A stretch of 64,000 nt of DNA from DASQZT01 sp035638575 (lineage in GTDB: Bacteria > Acidobacteriota > Terriglobia > Bryobacterales > Bryobacteraceae), in NCBI GenBank assembly GCA_035638575.1, contig DASQZT010000090.1, forward strand, positions 1-64,000. Reading direction: 5' to 3'. The first letter of the stretch is position 1, and each line of letters starts with the position of its first letter. The translations under genes and the position numbers were made by a program. Below, one piece after another: positions 44,474 to 53,649 of this stretch. The notes below the pieces were generated by a model. It was not told the origin of the DNA and did not search any database. It saw nothing but the letters and a program-made list of their open reading frames with translations.

Positions 44474-44698
44474 TTACGGCCGGAGGAAATCGTCTACGTC
44501 GATTCCAGCCTGCTTCGGAATTGCCCTCAGCGTCCCTTCGGGCATGTCACCCGGGTGATTGGGGACAGTCGTATAACGATTGGCGCGGGCATTGAACCAG
44601 ATCTCATGACTGCCAGCAGCTTGCCGGTCAAACTCGAAACCAAACAGTTTCAATTTACGGACGACTTCGCGATAGCGGAATCCCGCGCGTCGACCCAT
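44474..44698 (-). CDS. hicA: HicA-family toxin (mRNA interferase)
   Basis: The 74-residue protein has the HicA double-stranded-RNA-binding-like fold: FRYREVVRKLKLFGFEFDRQ, then AAGSHEIWFN with the catalytic histidine (His31), TTVPNHPGDMPEGTLRAI and a final IDVDDFLR. HicA toxins cleave mRNA and tmRNA. The ATG at 44698 overlaps the hicB stop by one base (TAATG). It is the second toxin gene within 520 bases on this strand. Confidence 0.9.
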   Translation of the reverse strand: MGRRAGFRYREVVRKLKLFGFEFDRQAAGSHEIWFNARANRYTTVPNHPGDMPEGTLRAIPKQAGIDVDDFLRP

Positions 44699-44928
44699 TA
44701 CGCGGCGACCACTATGGTGTAATCACGTCGCTGACTCGTCGTCGGCAGGTTCGGTACGCCTTCGCGCTCACGGCGTGCCTCGATCAACTTACGGGCGACA
44801 TCGCGCGCGATGTCCAGTGCCTCGCCGACAGTGCGCCCCTGCGCCACAAGGCCTGGGAGTTCGTCCGAGGTAGCGAGGAAAACGCCTTCTGGGAGTTCCT
44901 CGATTTGAATTTGGATCGCCAACTCCAT
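44698..44928 (-). CDS. hicB: HicB-family antitoxin
   Basis: The 76-residue protein shows the partial RNase-H-like HicB fold: LAIQIQIEELPEGVFLATSD, LPGLVAQGRTVGEALDIARD, and a helical region to about 60. There is no C-terminal HTH or RHH domain, which many HicB proteins have, so autoregulation may be weak or need HicA. ATG 44928 with AGGA nine bases upstream was chosen; a GTG six codons earlier is possible. The order antitoxin-toxin is one of the two found for hic loci. Confidence 0.82.
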   Translation of the reverse strand: MELAIQIQIEELPEGVFLATSDELPGLVAQGRTVGEALDIARDVARKLIEARREREGVPNLPTTSQRRDYTIVVAA

Positions 44929-45229
44929 ACGAGTTGATCCTACCACTTCGCACGCCGCGGTTCTGATAGGGGAGGGGCGTTCGTTCGAATCATTGGTTGT
45001 AAGACGGAATTACCGGAAACTCCGACCCTTTCGGTCCACAATGGCCTCAATGGACGAGAGCCCACGTTTCCCCAAGGCCAGCCGGGCCGCGCGCCTGGAG
45101 TCGAACCGCGAAACGGGCTTGCGCTCCGCCGACGCTCCCGGTACCGATGAGGGGGCACAAATCTTAATACTCCGGCGTCTGATTGTATATGTGGAGCGGT
45201 CTCTTTTCGGAAGCCGCGGAGATGCGGCC
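44929..45229. other. Gene-free segment between hicBA and an ABC exporter
   Basis: This 301-base stretch separates the divergent hicBA and ABC-transporter genes. The ABC reading frame stays open backwards through it, but lacks a conserved start and the translation looks unlike coding sequence. A short TTCGAACC-like string near 45110 was examined as a tRNA arm and did not pair. Relatively AT-rich stretches at 45163-45190 may hold the ABC promoter, but no confident box is called. Confidence 0.5.
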
Positions 45230-46000
45230 ATGATGACCCTCGAACTGCGCAACGTCTCCAAACGATTCACCGGCATCGTGGCCGTCGATCATGTTAGTTT
45301 CTCGGCCCGCGAGGGCGAGATCACCGGGTACCTGGGGCCGAACGGATCCGGCAAGTCGACCACCATGAAGATGATCACCGGGCTCATCGAAACCACGTCC
45401 GGCGAGATCTTCTTCGACGGCCAGCCGATCCGCGGCGACCTGATCGCGTTCAAGCAGCGCATGGGCTACGTGCCCGAGGAGCCGTATCTCTATTCGCACT
45501 TGAGCGGCCTCGAGTACCTCATCATGGTGGGCCAGTTGCGCAATCTCCCCGCCAAGGCGACGGCGGACCGGATCGACGGCCTGCTGCGATTGCTCTCCCT
45601 GCACAGCGACCGGCATGTTCCGATGTCGTCGTACTCCAAGGGCATGCGGCAGAAGGTGCTGCTTTCGGCCGCCCTGCTGCACAATCCGGACCTCATCCTG
45701 CTGGACGAGCCGTTTTCGGGGCTCGACGTTTCCACCTCCCTGGTGCTGCGCAGCCTGGTCCAGGAATTGGCCGCGCGCGGCAAGGTGGTGCTCTTCAGCT
45801 CGCACGAACTGGAGACCGTGGAGCGGGTCTGTTCGCACGTGGTGATTCTGCACCGCGGAAAGGTAGTGGCCGACGATTCCATCGAGCGGCTGCGGACGCT
45901 GATGGCCCTGCCCACGCTGGAGGAGATTTTCTCGCAGCTCGCCGTGGAGCAGGACACCGCCTCGGTCTCGCGCGAGATCGCCGACCTGATCCGCGCATGA
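45230..46000 (+). CDS. ABC transporter ATP-binding protein (ABC-2 type exporter)
   Basis: The 256-residue ATPase is complete: Walker A GPNGSGKST (about 36-44), Q-loop in QRMGYVPEEPYLY, signature YSKGMRQK (about 135-142), Walker B LILLDEP and H-loop SSHE. The D-loop SGLDV follows. It is closest to the ABC-2 exporter ATPases, whose pumps move drugs, lipids or peptides out of the cell. The ATG at 46014 of the membrane partner follows 13 bases after its stop. CGGAGA precedes ATG 45230; the next codon, also ATG, is an equally good start. Confidence 0.9.
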   Translation: MMTLELRNVSKRFTGIVAVDHVSFSAREGEITGYLGPNGSGKSTTMKMITGLIETTSGEIFFDGQPIRGDLIAFKQRMGYVPEEPYLYSHLSGLEYLIMVGQLRNLPAKATADRIDGLLRLLSLHSDRHVPMSSYSKGMRQKVLLSAALLHNPDLILLDEPFSGLDVSTSLVLRSLVQELAARGKVVLFSSHELETVERVCSHVVILHRGKVVADDSIERLRTLMALPTLEEIFSQLAVEQDTASVSREIADLIRA

Positions 46001-46013
46001 GCGGCGCGCCCCA

Positions 46014-47693
46014 ATGAACACGAAACTGCAATTCCGCATTCTCTATCGCCAGTTCCTGTTCCGCCTGATGGATGTGGAACTGTTGTCGGCGTCCGCCCGC
46101 GGGGACTCCAGCCAGTTGTTCGGGCAGTTTGGGGCGCTGCTGATCGCCGTCAGCGTTGGTCTCACGTGGATGGCGATTATGTACGGCGGCCTGAAGATGC
46201 GGCCGGAGACGCTGGCTGCCTCGGCCTGGCATTATGAACGCGACTGGGTAACCCTCACCCTGCTGGTAGTGGGCTTGTTCGTGGTGTTGAGTTGGGACTC
46301 CACGTTTCTCGACCGGCGCGATGTGCTGGTGCTGGCTCCCCTGCCCGTTCGCGGGCGCACGATGTTCGCGGCCAAGATCGCCGCGGTGGCGTCCGCGCTG
46401 GGCCTTGTCGTGGCGGCGTTGCACTGCCTTTCCGGCTTTGCATGGCCGATGGCGTTGGCGCCTCCCGGCTCCGGAATCGTGGGGACGATTCGGTTTGTGG
46501 CGGCGTTTTGGATTACCATGCTGGCGTCGGGCGCGTTTCTCTACTGCGCGGTTTTGGGCGTGCAGGGGGTAGCGGCGCAATTGCCCAGAAGGTGGTATCT
46601 GCGCGTCTCGTCGTTTCTGCAGATCGCCGCGTTCATCTTGTTCCTCGGTGTAGTTTGCCTCCAACCGTCGTTCGCCACTGCGAAGGCCCTCGGCGCGGCG
46701 GAGAATCAGCGGATGCTGGCGCGGCTGCCGTCGTACTGGTTCATGGGCCTTCTGAGCGAACTGAGCGGCGCGTTCCCGGCCCAGGCCCACGGTCTGATGG
46801 CGCCGCTGGCACGGCGCGCGCTGGTGGGCCTGGCGACCGCGATATTGGTTGCCGCCGGAGCGTTCCTGCTCTCCTATTTCCGCACGCTGCGGAAGATCGT
46901 GGAAGAGCCGGATATCGTGCCCGGCTCGCGCGGTGGCGTGTGGCTGCCGCGATTCGGGAATTCACAACAGACCGCGCTCGTGCAGTTCACCATCCGCACG
47001 TTGGTGCGGAGCCGGCAACACCGGTTGATCCTGTCGTTCTATCTCGGAATCGCGTCCGCCCTGGTCGCCGTCTCCATGAAAATGCCGGGGGCGCGAACGT
47101 TCTTTGGCATGCTGGCTTCGAGCGTGTTGATGTTGGGCGCCTGGGTCCTGGGGACCCGGGTGGTGTTTTCTCTGCCGCTCGACCTGCGCGCCAATTGGGT
47201 ATTCCGCGTGACGCCGGTGCGTGGAGGCGCAGGCTGTTTATCGGCCACACGGCGAGCGTTGCTGACGCTCTCGGTGCTCCCGGTTTGGGTGGGCTGCGCT
47301 GTGCTGTTTCTGTGGGAGGGGCCGTGGCCGGCGGCAGCGGAGCACTTGCTGCTATTCGGACTTCTCGGCAGCATCCTCGCGGACCTCTCGATGCGGGGCT
47401 TTCGGAAAATTCCCTTCACCTGCTCCTACCTGCCGGGGAAATCGAAAGTCCACATGGTGGTCTGGCCCTGCATGTGGCTGCTGGTCATCGCCATTCCGAA
47501 GTGCGTGGAACTGGAGCTGCGGGCCATGGCCGATCCGCTGAGCTATTGGGTGATGGCCGTGATTTTGGGCGGGGCCGCGGTCGCGGCACACTGGCTCGCC
47601 ACTCGGAGCGCCAATCGGAACGCGCCCGAAATTCAGTATGAAGAATCGCCGTCCGACGCAGTGATCGTGCTGAGCCTCGAAGGGCCGGCGTAA
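46014..47693 (+). CDS. ABC exporter membrane protein (permease)
   Basis: The 559-residue protein has about twelve hydrophobic segments (for example near 38-58, 82-100, 121-145, 160-185, 200-222, 275-295, 345-385, 420-450, 480-500), separated by short basic loops. It belongs with the preceding ATPase as an ABC-2-like exporter subunit, but it is longer than the typical six-helix ABC-2 permease. No recognised substrate-binding motif was found. Substrate unknown. Start ATG 46014. It is cotranscribed with the ATPase, and its stop lies 13 bases before the end of the convergent LRR gene. Confidence 0.75.
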   Translation: MNTKLQFRILYRQFLFRLMDVELLSASARGDSSQLFGQFGALLIAVSVGLTWMAIMYGGLKMRPETLAASAWHYERDWVTLTLLVVGLFVVLSWDSTFLDRRDVLVLAPLPVRGRTMFAAKIAAVASALGLVVAALHCLSGFAWPMALAPPGSGIVGTIRFVAAFWITMLASGAFLYCAVLGVQGVAAQLPRRWYLRVSSFLQIAAFILFLGVVCLQPSFATAKALGAAENQRMLARLPSYWFMGLLSELSGAFPAQAHGLMAPLARRALVGLATAILVAAGAFLLSYFRTLRKIVEEPDIVPGSRGGVWLPRFGNSQQTALVQFTIRTLVRSRQHRLILSFYLGIASALVAVSMKMPGARTFFGMLASSVLMLGAWVLGTRVVFSLPLDLRANWVFRVTPVRGGAGCLSATRRALLTLSVLPVWVGCAVLFLWEGPWPAAAEHLLLFGLLGSILADLSMRGFRKIPFTCSYLPGKSKVHMVVWPCMWLLVIAIPKCVELELRAMADPLSYWVMAVILGGAAVAAHWLATRSANRNAPEIQYEESPSDAVIVLSLEGPA

Positions 47694-47706
47694 CCCGACG
47701 GAATTC

Positions 47707-48462
47707 TCAAACGCCGGCGCCTTCTGCAACCAGACGGCACTGCGGCAGCAACTCTCGTAGCCGCGCTCTCCCCTCGGCCGTGATTCCCGTCCTGCCGACG
47801 GCCAGCTCACGCAGAGACTTGAATTGAGACAGCAGGCTCACGCTCGCATCCGTGATCCGGCACTGGGAGAGCCACAGCACTTCCAACCCGGTCAGGCCGG
47901 AGATCGCGCCGACGCCCCGATCCGTGACCCCGGGAGCGCACACGTCGAGATGCTTCAAACCCGTCATGGCCGCCACAGCGTCCATTCCGTGGTCGGTGAT
48001 CCGCCCTCCCAGCCAAAGCACTTCCAGGGGTAAGTGTGCCAGGTGGCGCACGCCCTCGTCGGTGAGTCCGGTCATGTGGATCTCCAACTGGCGGAGGCCG
48101 GGAAAGGCTGCCAGGGTCTCGGCGCAGCGGTCGCCCGCGCGGCGGCAACCCTCCAGGCGCACATCCCGCAGGGGCAGGCCGGCAAGCGCGGTGAAGTCGC
48201 CCTCAATGTTGGTGTAGGCGAGATTCAGGTACGAGAGTTCCCGCAGGGTCTTGAAGTGCTGAAACACGCCATCGTCGATCGCCATTTCGCCGAGCACGAG
48301 GCCCTTCAGCCGAGTCAGGCGGCTCAGGGGCGCCAGGCGGCCGTTGCCGATCTCACCGCCCCAGATGATCAGCGTTTCGAGATCGGCATTCGATTCGAGG
48401 GCGCACAGGCGCTCTTCGGTGACTTCGCCGCCGGCGAAACTCAGCTCTCGACTGTTCGACAT
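47707..48462 (-). CDS. Leucine-rich-repeat protein
   Basis: The 251-residue protein is built from about nine LRR units of roughly 22-24 residues, with the pattern LxxLxLxxxxIxDxGxxxL: LETLIIWGGEIGNG, LKGLVLGEMAIDDGVF, LRQLEIHMTGLTDEGVRHL, LKHLDVCAPGVTDRGVGAI, LEVLWLSQCRITDASVSLL and LRELAVGRTGITAEGRARL. It matches the AMN1/internalin-like cytosolic family common in Planctomycetes and Acidobacteriota. No signal peptide or enzyme domain. A scaffold or binding role is likely, without further detail. ATG 48462 was chosen, though the RBS is poor; an in-frame opening at 48489 adds nine residues. Confidence 0.8.
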   Translation of the reverse strand: MSNSRELSFAGGEVTEERLCALESNADLETLIIWGGEIGNGRLAPLSRLTRLKGLVLGEMAIDDGVFQHFKTLRELSYLNLAYTNIEGDFTALAGLPLRDVRLEGCRRAGDRCAETLAAFPGLRQLEIHMTGLTDEGVRHLAHLPLEVLWLGGRITDHGMDAVAAMTGLKHLDVCAPGVTDRGVGAISGLTGLEVLWLSQCRITDASVSLLSQFKSLRELAVGRTGITAEGRARLRELLPQCRLVAEGAGV

Positions 48463-48538
48463 GGGAGTCAGGCTATCACAACCTGGCATGCCGTTTGGAG
48501 CAACGAGAGCCCGCGGGAATCGCCCGCCCCACCTTAGT

Positions 48539-49600
48539 CTAGTTGACGGTGCGTGCGAATACCTTTACGCCCACTCCGGTTACCGGCACGAAGATGCGGT
48601 TCGTCTCACTGTCCACGGCTATGGAGTGCCCACCCGCGAAAGTGACGAAGCCCAGGGGGTAGTTGGTCTCGGCATCGACTACCCCCACGCTGGCGGCGCC
48701 GAAGTAGTATCGATTGTCCCCGGGGTTGAACCAAATCTCGTCGCCGCTTAGCGTCTGGTCGCCATAACCCTGGCTAAAGGCGAGATGCAGGCCGTTCCTG
48801 CCATCGATGAGGTCGCCGCAGGCGGGCATTACGTGCTGCAGCGGCCCCAGCGCTAACCCCGACGGGCTGCAGGACAGAAAGAAGCGGTCGGTTCTCTGCA
48901 TGGCAATCGGGTCAATGCGGTCCACCGAGCCGCCGGATCCGCCCGAAGCCGGCACGGAAATCAGGAACCTGTTTACCTGCCCGTCCCAGACGGCCTGCTC
49001 GAGGCCGCTTTGGTTCAGGTAATTGAGCGTACCTAATATCTTCTGTGTGTCGGTCGAGATGAAGGTCAGGAACGGCGGGTTATCGCTGGGGTTTGCGATC
49101 ATCACGATGTGGTCGAGCGGGTCGTACGCCAGTTCGTCGGCGCGGAATTTTCCGCCGGTGGGGATAGTGGCCACAATACTCTTCATAGTCAAATCGACTA
49201 CTTTGACTGTGCTGTCGCCATCGCCCACGTAGAGCTGGTTCAGATAGGGGATAGCCACGACCCCGTTTGGCCCCGACTTGGCGCCGGAACCGGTGTTTCC
49301 GACGAACGCAGTCCCGGTGGTGTCTTGCGGAATGGCATAGAGAAACTTCAGCGTCTGAGTGTCGATCACATCGATGCGTCCGGTGCCCGCCGTAGCAGTT
49401 CGATCCGCCAGGTAATACCTCCCGTTAGCCGAATCGACCCAACTGATGTCGAAACCGGCGAGTCCCCCCGGGACAGGAATGGTGGCGATCTGTTGGTAGT
49501 CGGTCAATAGCTGAAGCGACTGTGCAGCCAGCGTTCCAGTGGCTCCAACAGCCGTCAACAAACACGCCCCGGATACGATCAGCTTATTATGGTTCTTCAA
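48539..49600 (-). CDS. Exported beta-propeller (YncE-like) protein
   Basis: The 353-residue protein has a signal peptide (about 1-26, LIVSGACLLTAVGATGTLAA). It then has repeated four-strand blades with the pattern found in YncE/SMP-30-like propellers: FDISWVDSANGRYYLADRTA, RIDVIDTQTLKFLYAI, LYVGDGDSTVKVVDLTMKSI, HIVMIANPSDNPPFLTFIST and RYYFGAASVGVVDAETNYPL. Seven blades are plausible. No active-site motif is visible; such proteins may bind DNA, lactones or surface polymers. ATG 49600 has GGAGGAG upstream. Composition is a little less GC-rich than its neighbours. Confidence 0.75.
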   Translation of the reverse strand: MKNHNKLIVSGACLLTAVGATGTLAAQSLQLLTDYQQIATIPVPGGLAGFDISWVDSANGRYYLADRTATAGTGRIDVIDTQTLKFLYAIPQDTTGTAFVGNTGSGAKSGPNGVVAIPYLNQLYVGDGDSTVKVVDLTMKSIVATIPTGGKFRADELAYDPLDHIVMIANPSDNPPFLTFISTDTQKILGTLNYLNQSGLEQAVWDGQVNRFLISVPASGGSGGSVDRIDPIAMQRTDRFFLSCSPSGLALGPLQHVMPACGDLIDGRNGLHLAFSQGYGDQTLSGDEIWFNPGDNRYYFGAASVGVVDAETNYPLGFVTFAGGHSIAVDSETNRIFVPVTGVGVKVFARTVN

Positions 49601-49808
49601 GGTCTCTCCTCCTTTTAAGTTCGATTAGGCAAAAACCGAAAGCTCCGGTGGCCATGATACGGAATACCCGGTTGGTTCCGAGTTTCCGACCAGTATACAC
49701 ACAGCCGCCAACCTCCGATCCTCCGCGAAGTGCGATTCATCACTCAAGCCGCATGGGAGCTTAAGAAACTCCCGATGTGCGGAATGACACGAGGTCGAAC
49801 CGCCTATA

Positions 49809-51830
49809 ATGGCCGATATGCAGAACCGGACCGCTCTCGCAGCCACAGCTATTCTGATGTGCGCGGCATGCCTGAATGCGCGTGTCACCCGCATCGTCGT
49901 CGAGCAACGCGAATCCCCCGCTTATCGCGGACAGTCGTTTGGCAAGGCCGGCCAGTACGAGACACTCAGCGGCCATTTCTTCGGCGAGCTCGACCCTCGC
50001 GATCCGCACAACTCCATCATCACGGACATTCAGTTGGCTCCTCGCAATGCACGCGGCATGGTGGAGTATTCGGCGACGTTTGCGCTCTCGAAGCCGATCG
50101 ATATGTCGAAGTCCAGCGGCGTGCTCTTTTACAGCGTGCCGAATCGCGGCAACGGCGCACCCACGGGGGGCGAGGACGGCTATGTCACGTTGGTCAGCGG
50201 ATGGCAGGGCGACGTGCTGCCGCGCGCCGGCGCGCAGACCATCAGCGTGCCGATTGCCAGAAATCCGGATGGGTCGCCCTTGACCGGTCCTGTGATCGAG
50301 CGCATCATCAACGCGCGACCGGACACCAACACGATCGATCTCACCTCGGCGGCTTACGTCGGCCTGACTTACCAGCGCCCGCTCACTCTCGACACGGCGA
50401 AAGCCAGCCTGACGAGGCGGACGTCGCAGAGTGCCCCTGGCACGCCCGTCGGCAGCGCGGAATGGGCATTTGCCGATTGCACGGCGAAGCCGTTCCCCGG
50501 CATTCCCGACCCGGCCAAAATCTGCGCGAAGGCAGGCTTCGATCCGGCATCCGAATACGTGCTGGTGTTCACCGCCAAGGATCCGCTGGTGCTGGGCATC
50601 GGCTACGCCGCCACACGCGACCTGAATTCGTTCCTGCGATACGCCGAGCGGGACGACACCGGCGCGTCCAATCCCGTCGCGAAGCAGATCAAGTGGGCCT
50701 TGAGCCGCGGCAGTTCGCAGTCGGGAAACTTTATCCGGAGTTACATTCACCTCGGCTTCAACCAGGACGAAGCGGGCCGGATCGTGTGGGATGGAGCGAA
50801 TCCCCACATCGCGGCGCGGCAGCTTGCGCTCAATTTCCGCTTTGCCGTGGGCGGCGGCGCGGCGGGCGTGAACGAGCCGGGCAGCGAAGCAGTTCTTTGG
50901 TGGGAGGATACCCCGGATCCGGTCCGGCGCCGGACCACCGCGGGCCTGCTGGACCGCTGCCGCGCCAGCAGCACCTGCCCGAAGATTTTCGAGACCTTCG
51001 GCGGGCTGGAGTTCTGGTACCTTCGGGAATCGCCTGACCTGGTTGGCACGAGCGGGAAGGCGGACATTCCGCTGCCGTCCAATGTCCGCCGCTACTTTTT
51101 CCCGGGAACCACGCACGGAGGCGGCCGAGGGGGATTCAGCACCGCGACACCGGCCGCAGCGACCGGATGCGTGCTGCCGGCGAATCCCAATCCGGAGACC
51201 GAAACGATGCGCGCCCTGACCGCGGCTTTGGTGGCGTGGGTGACGAAAGGAACCGAGCCGCCGCCGAGCCGCTATCCGCGTCTCGACCAGGGCCAACTCG
51301 CGCCCGCCACGAAGGCCGCCATCGGGTTCCCCACAATCCCGGGCGTCCCCTCGCCGGACGGCCTGGTGAACCCGGTGTTGGATTACGACTTCGGACCGGA
51401 CTTCCAGTACAACGATCTCTCCGGCTTTATTACCAAAGAACCGCCGGTGATCAAACAGGTGATTCCCGCGCTGGTGCCGAAGGTCGATGCCGACGGCACG
51501 GACGTGGGGGGAGTGCCCTCGGTGCTGCGGCAAGTCCCGCTTGGTACGTATCTCGGTTGGAACGTGACGGCGGCGGGGTTCGACAAGGGCAGGATCTGCA
51601 CTCTGAACGGCGGCTATGTCCCATTCGCGAAAACCAAGGCGGAGCGGCTGGCCTCGGGAGACCCGCGGCTTTCCTTGGAAGAACGATACGGCAGCCACAC
51701 AGCTTACGTGGATGCGGTGAAGGCCGCGGCGGAGAAGGCCGTCGCCGAGCGCTTCCTGCTGCCGGCGGACGCGGATCGCCTTATCGCGGAGGCATTGGCC
51801 AGCGATGTGCTGGCCGGCAAGCAGCCCTAG
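49809..51830 (+). CDS. Exported alpha/beta hydrolase of the Abhydrolase_10 type
   Basis: The 673-residue protein has an N-terminal signal (about 1-24, RTALAATAILMCAAC), a long N-terminal region, and an alpha/beta-hydrolase core whose nucleophile is likely Ser in SRGSSQSGNFIRSY (about 299-313). Conserved sequences include NRGNGAPTGG, FFPGTTHGG and QVIPALVPKVDADGTD. Its length and pattern match the large alpha/beta-hydrolase family of Acidobacteriota and Proteobacteria, thought to act on esters or lactones. ATG 49809 is used; the second in-frame ATG (fourth codon) is an alternative. Its stop overlaps that of the convergent RraA-like gene by four bases. Confidence 0.8.
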   Translation: MADMQNRTALAATAILMCAACLNARVTRIVVEQRESPAYRGQSFGKAGQYETLSGHFFGELDPRDPHNSIITDIQLAPRNARGMVEYSATFALSKPIDMSKSSGVLFYSVPNRGNGAPTGGEDGYVTLVSGWQGDVLPRAGAQTISVPIARNPDGSPLTGPVIERIINARPDTNTIDLTSAAYVGLTYQRPLTLDTAKASLTRRTSQSAPGTPVGSAEWAFADCTAKPFPGIPDPAKICAKAGFDPASEYVLVFTAKDPLVLGIGYAATRDLNSFLRYAERDDTGASNPVAKQIKWALSRGSSQSGNFIRSYIHLGFNQDEAGRIVWDGANPHIAARQLALNFRFAVGGGAAGVNEPGSEAVLWWEDTPDPVRRRTTAGLLDRCRASSTCPKIFETFGGLEFWYLRESPDLVGTSGKADIPLPSNVRRYFFPGTTHGGGRGGFSTATPAAATGCVLPANPNPETETMRALTAALVAWVTKGTEPPPSRYPRLDQGQLAPATKAAIGFPTIPGVPSPDGLVNPVLDYDFGPDFQYNDLSGFITKEPPVIKQVIPALVPKVDADGTDVGGVPSVLRQVPLGTYLGWNVTAAGFDKGRICTLNGGYVPFAKTKAERLASGDPRLSLEERYGSHTAYVDAVKAAAEKAVAERFLLPADADRLIAEALASDVLAGKQP

Positions 51831-52519
51831 AGAATTCCGAATTTTTCGAACGCTTCGCGCGCGGGCATTCCCTGCTCCAGAGCTTTCCTGACGGTCTTCT
51901 CGCCCCGGGCTTTTTCGAACGCTCCTCGAAACACGTCCCGCTCCGCTGCCCGGGGAACGATCGAGACGCCATCCAGGTCGCCGAAAACGATATCGCCGGG
52001 TTCGACGCGCGTGCCCGACATTTCGATCGGCACGCGGTAGTCCACGACCTTCCCGCGAGGGGCCTGGTCCTGCGCGTAGGATCCGTGAGAGAAGGTGGGG
52101 AAGCCGAGCTTCAGGATGCCGCTCGTATCGCGCGAGTAGCCGTCCAACACCGCGCCGGCGGCGCCGCAGTGGATGGCGCGGGTGCTCATCAGCTCGCCCC
52201 ACAGGGCATAACGCGGGGAGCCTCCCGTGCAGATGTAGACCTCGCCGGGTTTCAGGCCGTCGAGGGCGTCCAGCATCAAACCGAAGGGCCGGCCGGAAAG
52301 CGGATGGTGACTCGCGCCGGCTTCCTCGAAGAAATCGGCCTCGAGGACGGTCATGGCCCTCCCGATGGTCACCATGTTCCGTTCCAGCGGCCGGATGGCC
52401 GGCGGCAGGAACTGATGCCGGAACCCCAGCTTGTCCATGATGTCGCCGACTACGGCGGTGAAGAGTTCGCGGCGAGCCTGCGCGAACAGATCCGCGTCGT
52501 CTTTCCAGAGATCGGTCAT
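51827..52519 (-). CDS. RraA-like / HMG-aldolase family protein
   Basis: The 230-residue cytosolic protein has the RraA fold: TAVVGDIMDKLGFRHQFLPP, IGRAMTVLEADFFEEAG, and the metal- and pyruvate-binding pattern GELMSTRAIHCGAAGAVLDG and DTSGILKLGFPTFSHG. Members of this family include 4-hydroxy-4-methyl-2-oxoglutarate aldolase, and RraA itself, which inhibits RNase E. The context of carbohydrate-ester breakdown favours an aldolase role. The ATG at 52519 overlaps the stop of the GH88/105 gene (ATGA), so translation is coupled and the two belong to one operon. Confidence 0.82.
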   Translation of the reverse strand: MTDLWKDDADLFAQARRELFTAVVGDIMDKLGFRHQFLPPAIRPLERNMVTIGRAMTVLEADFFEEAGASHHPLSGRPFGLMLDALDGLKPGEVYICTGGSPRYALWGELMSTRAIHCGAAGAVLDGYSRDTSGILKLGFPTFSHGSYAQDQAPRGKVVDYRVPIEMSGTRVEPGDIVFGDLDGVSIVPRAAERDVFRGAFEKARGEKTVRKALEQGMPAREAFEKFGIL

Positions 52520-53634
52520 TTCGGATTGCGGGCCACTTCGCTGGCCGCCAGCAGGTAAGCGCCGGTGCCCCAGGTTTCGGTGCCCACCGGCATGGCGCGA
52601 TAGGCGTCGGCTCCCTTCGGGCCGGTACCGGCGGACACGCCGACGACCAGGCCGTCTTTGACGTACCTTTCGTTGATGGCGCGCCAGGCCTTCAGCGCCC
52701 TGGCAGTGTAGGCGGGAGGCAACACCCGCAGGCGCACGAGCTTGAGCATGCCATAGGAGAACATCGCCGTGGCGGAGCACTCGGGGTAGCTCCGGGGATC
52801 GTCGAGGACGGTGTGCCAGAGCCCGCCGGCATCCTGCGTGGACTCGAGGCCTTTGGCCAGTTTCCGCGCGATGGCAGCGAGTTCCTGGTACTTCGGATCG
52901 CGCGGGTTCATGACTTCCATGGTCTCGGCCAGCGACATCAGCACCCAGCCGTCACCGCGGCCCCAGAAGCCCTCGGAGTGCGTGCCGGCCTGCCAGTCCC
53001 ACATGTGGTAGATGAGTCCGGTCTTCTCGTCCTGGAGGTGGCGCGCGTGAACCACGATCTGTTTGGCGGCATCCTGGGTGTACTCCGGCCGATGCTGCAC
53101 CTGACCCAGGCCGGAGAGCAACGGGCACGCCATATACAAGGTGTCGACCCAGAGCTGGTGGCTTCCCTGCCAATGCCCGAGGCCGCCGTCGGGACTGCGC
53201 TCGGCGGCGGTCTCGATGAAATCGGCCACGCCCTGCGCCAGTTTCAGGTGCTCGGGCTTGCGCCGGTCCTGATAGAGATAGAGCACGGCGCTGGCCGGGC
53301 TCCAGTGGCCGCAGTATCCGCGGCGCGCGGGGTCGGGAACGGACGGGCCGATATCCAGAAGCGCCGGGATGTCCCGGGCCTCGTAGATCCGCGCCCATCT
53401 TTCCACGTAGCCGGCATACCGCGTGTCGTGCGCCGCGCGGGCGGCCCGCATGAGGCCCATCATCTGCACGCCTTCGCCCCAGTTGAACGGATAGGTTTCC
53501 ACCGGGGTGCCGATCAGGCGATCGGCCACGCTGGTCAATCCGGGTGGAACCTTGTCCGCGCCGGCGGCGAGCGCTGCCAGCACCGAGGCTCCCGACAGGA
53601 GCACGAGAACACGGAATCGCGAAATTGATTTCAT
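52516..53634 (-). CDS. Exported GH88/GH105-type unsaturated glycuronyl hydrolase
   Basis: The 372-residue protein has a signal peptide (about 1-25) and an alpha/alpha-barrel typical of GH88/105 (YteR/UGL): YPFNWGEGVQMMGLMRAARA (about 48-67), WVDTLYMACPLLSGLG with the catalytic Asp in WVD, HMWDWQAGTHSEGFWGRGDG (with W and the second Asp), and ECSATAMFSYGMLKLVRL. These enzymes remove unsaturated uronic acids from oligosaccharides released by pectin or glycan lyases. ATG 53634; the ATGA overlap with RraA follows. Together they suggest breakdown of uronate-containing polymers outside the cytoplasm. Confidence 0.85.
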   Translation of the reverse strand: MKSISRFRVLVLLSGASVLAALAAGADKVPPGLTSVADRLIGTPVETYPFNWGEGVQMMGLMRAARAAHDTRYAGYVERWARIYEARDIPALLDIGPSVPDPARRGYCGHWSPASAVLYLYQDRRKPEHLKLAQGVADFIETAAERSPDGGLGHWQGSHQLWVDTLYMACPLLSGLGQVQHRPEYTQDAAKQIVVHARHLQDEKTGLIYHMWDWQAGTHSEGFWGRGDGWVLMSLAETMEVMNPRDPKYQELAAIARKLAKGLESTQDAGGLWHTVLDDPRSYPECSATAMFSYGMLKLVRLRVLPPAYTARALKAWRAINERYVKDGLVVGVSAGTGPKGADAYRAMPVGTETWGTGAYLLAASEVARNPK

Positions 53635-53649
53635 GAGAAAACCGCGGCG

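Noticed and set aside
45050..45140. tRNA-like TTCGA string on the minus strand before the ABC gene
   Set aside because: The flanking bases do not form a T-stem, and no acceptor, D or anticodon arms can be drawn.
49761..52202. 813-codon minus-strand frame opposite the large hydrolase
   Set aside because: The plus-strand gene has a signal peptide and a hydrolase core; the minus-strand frame has neither and is Arg-rich.
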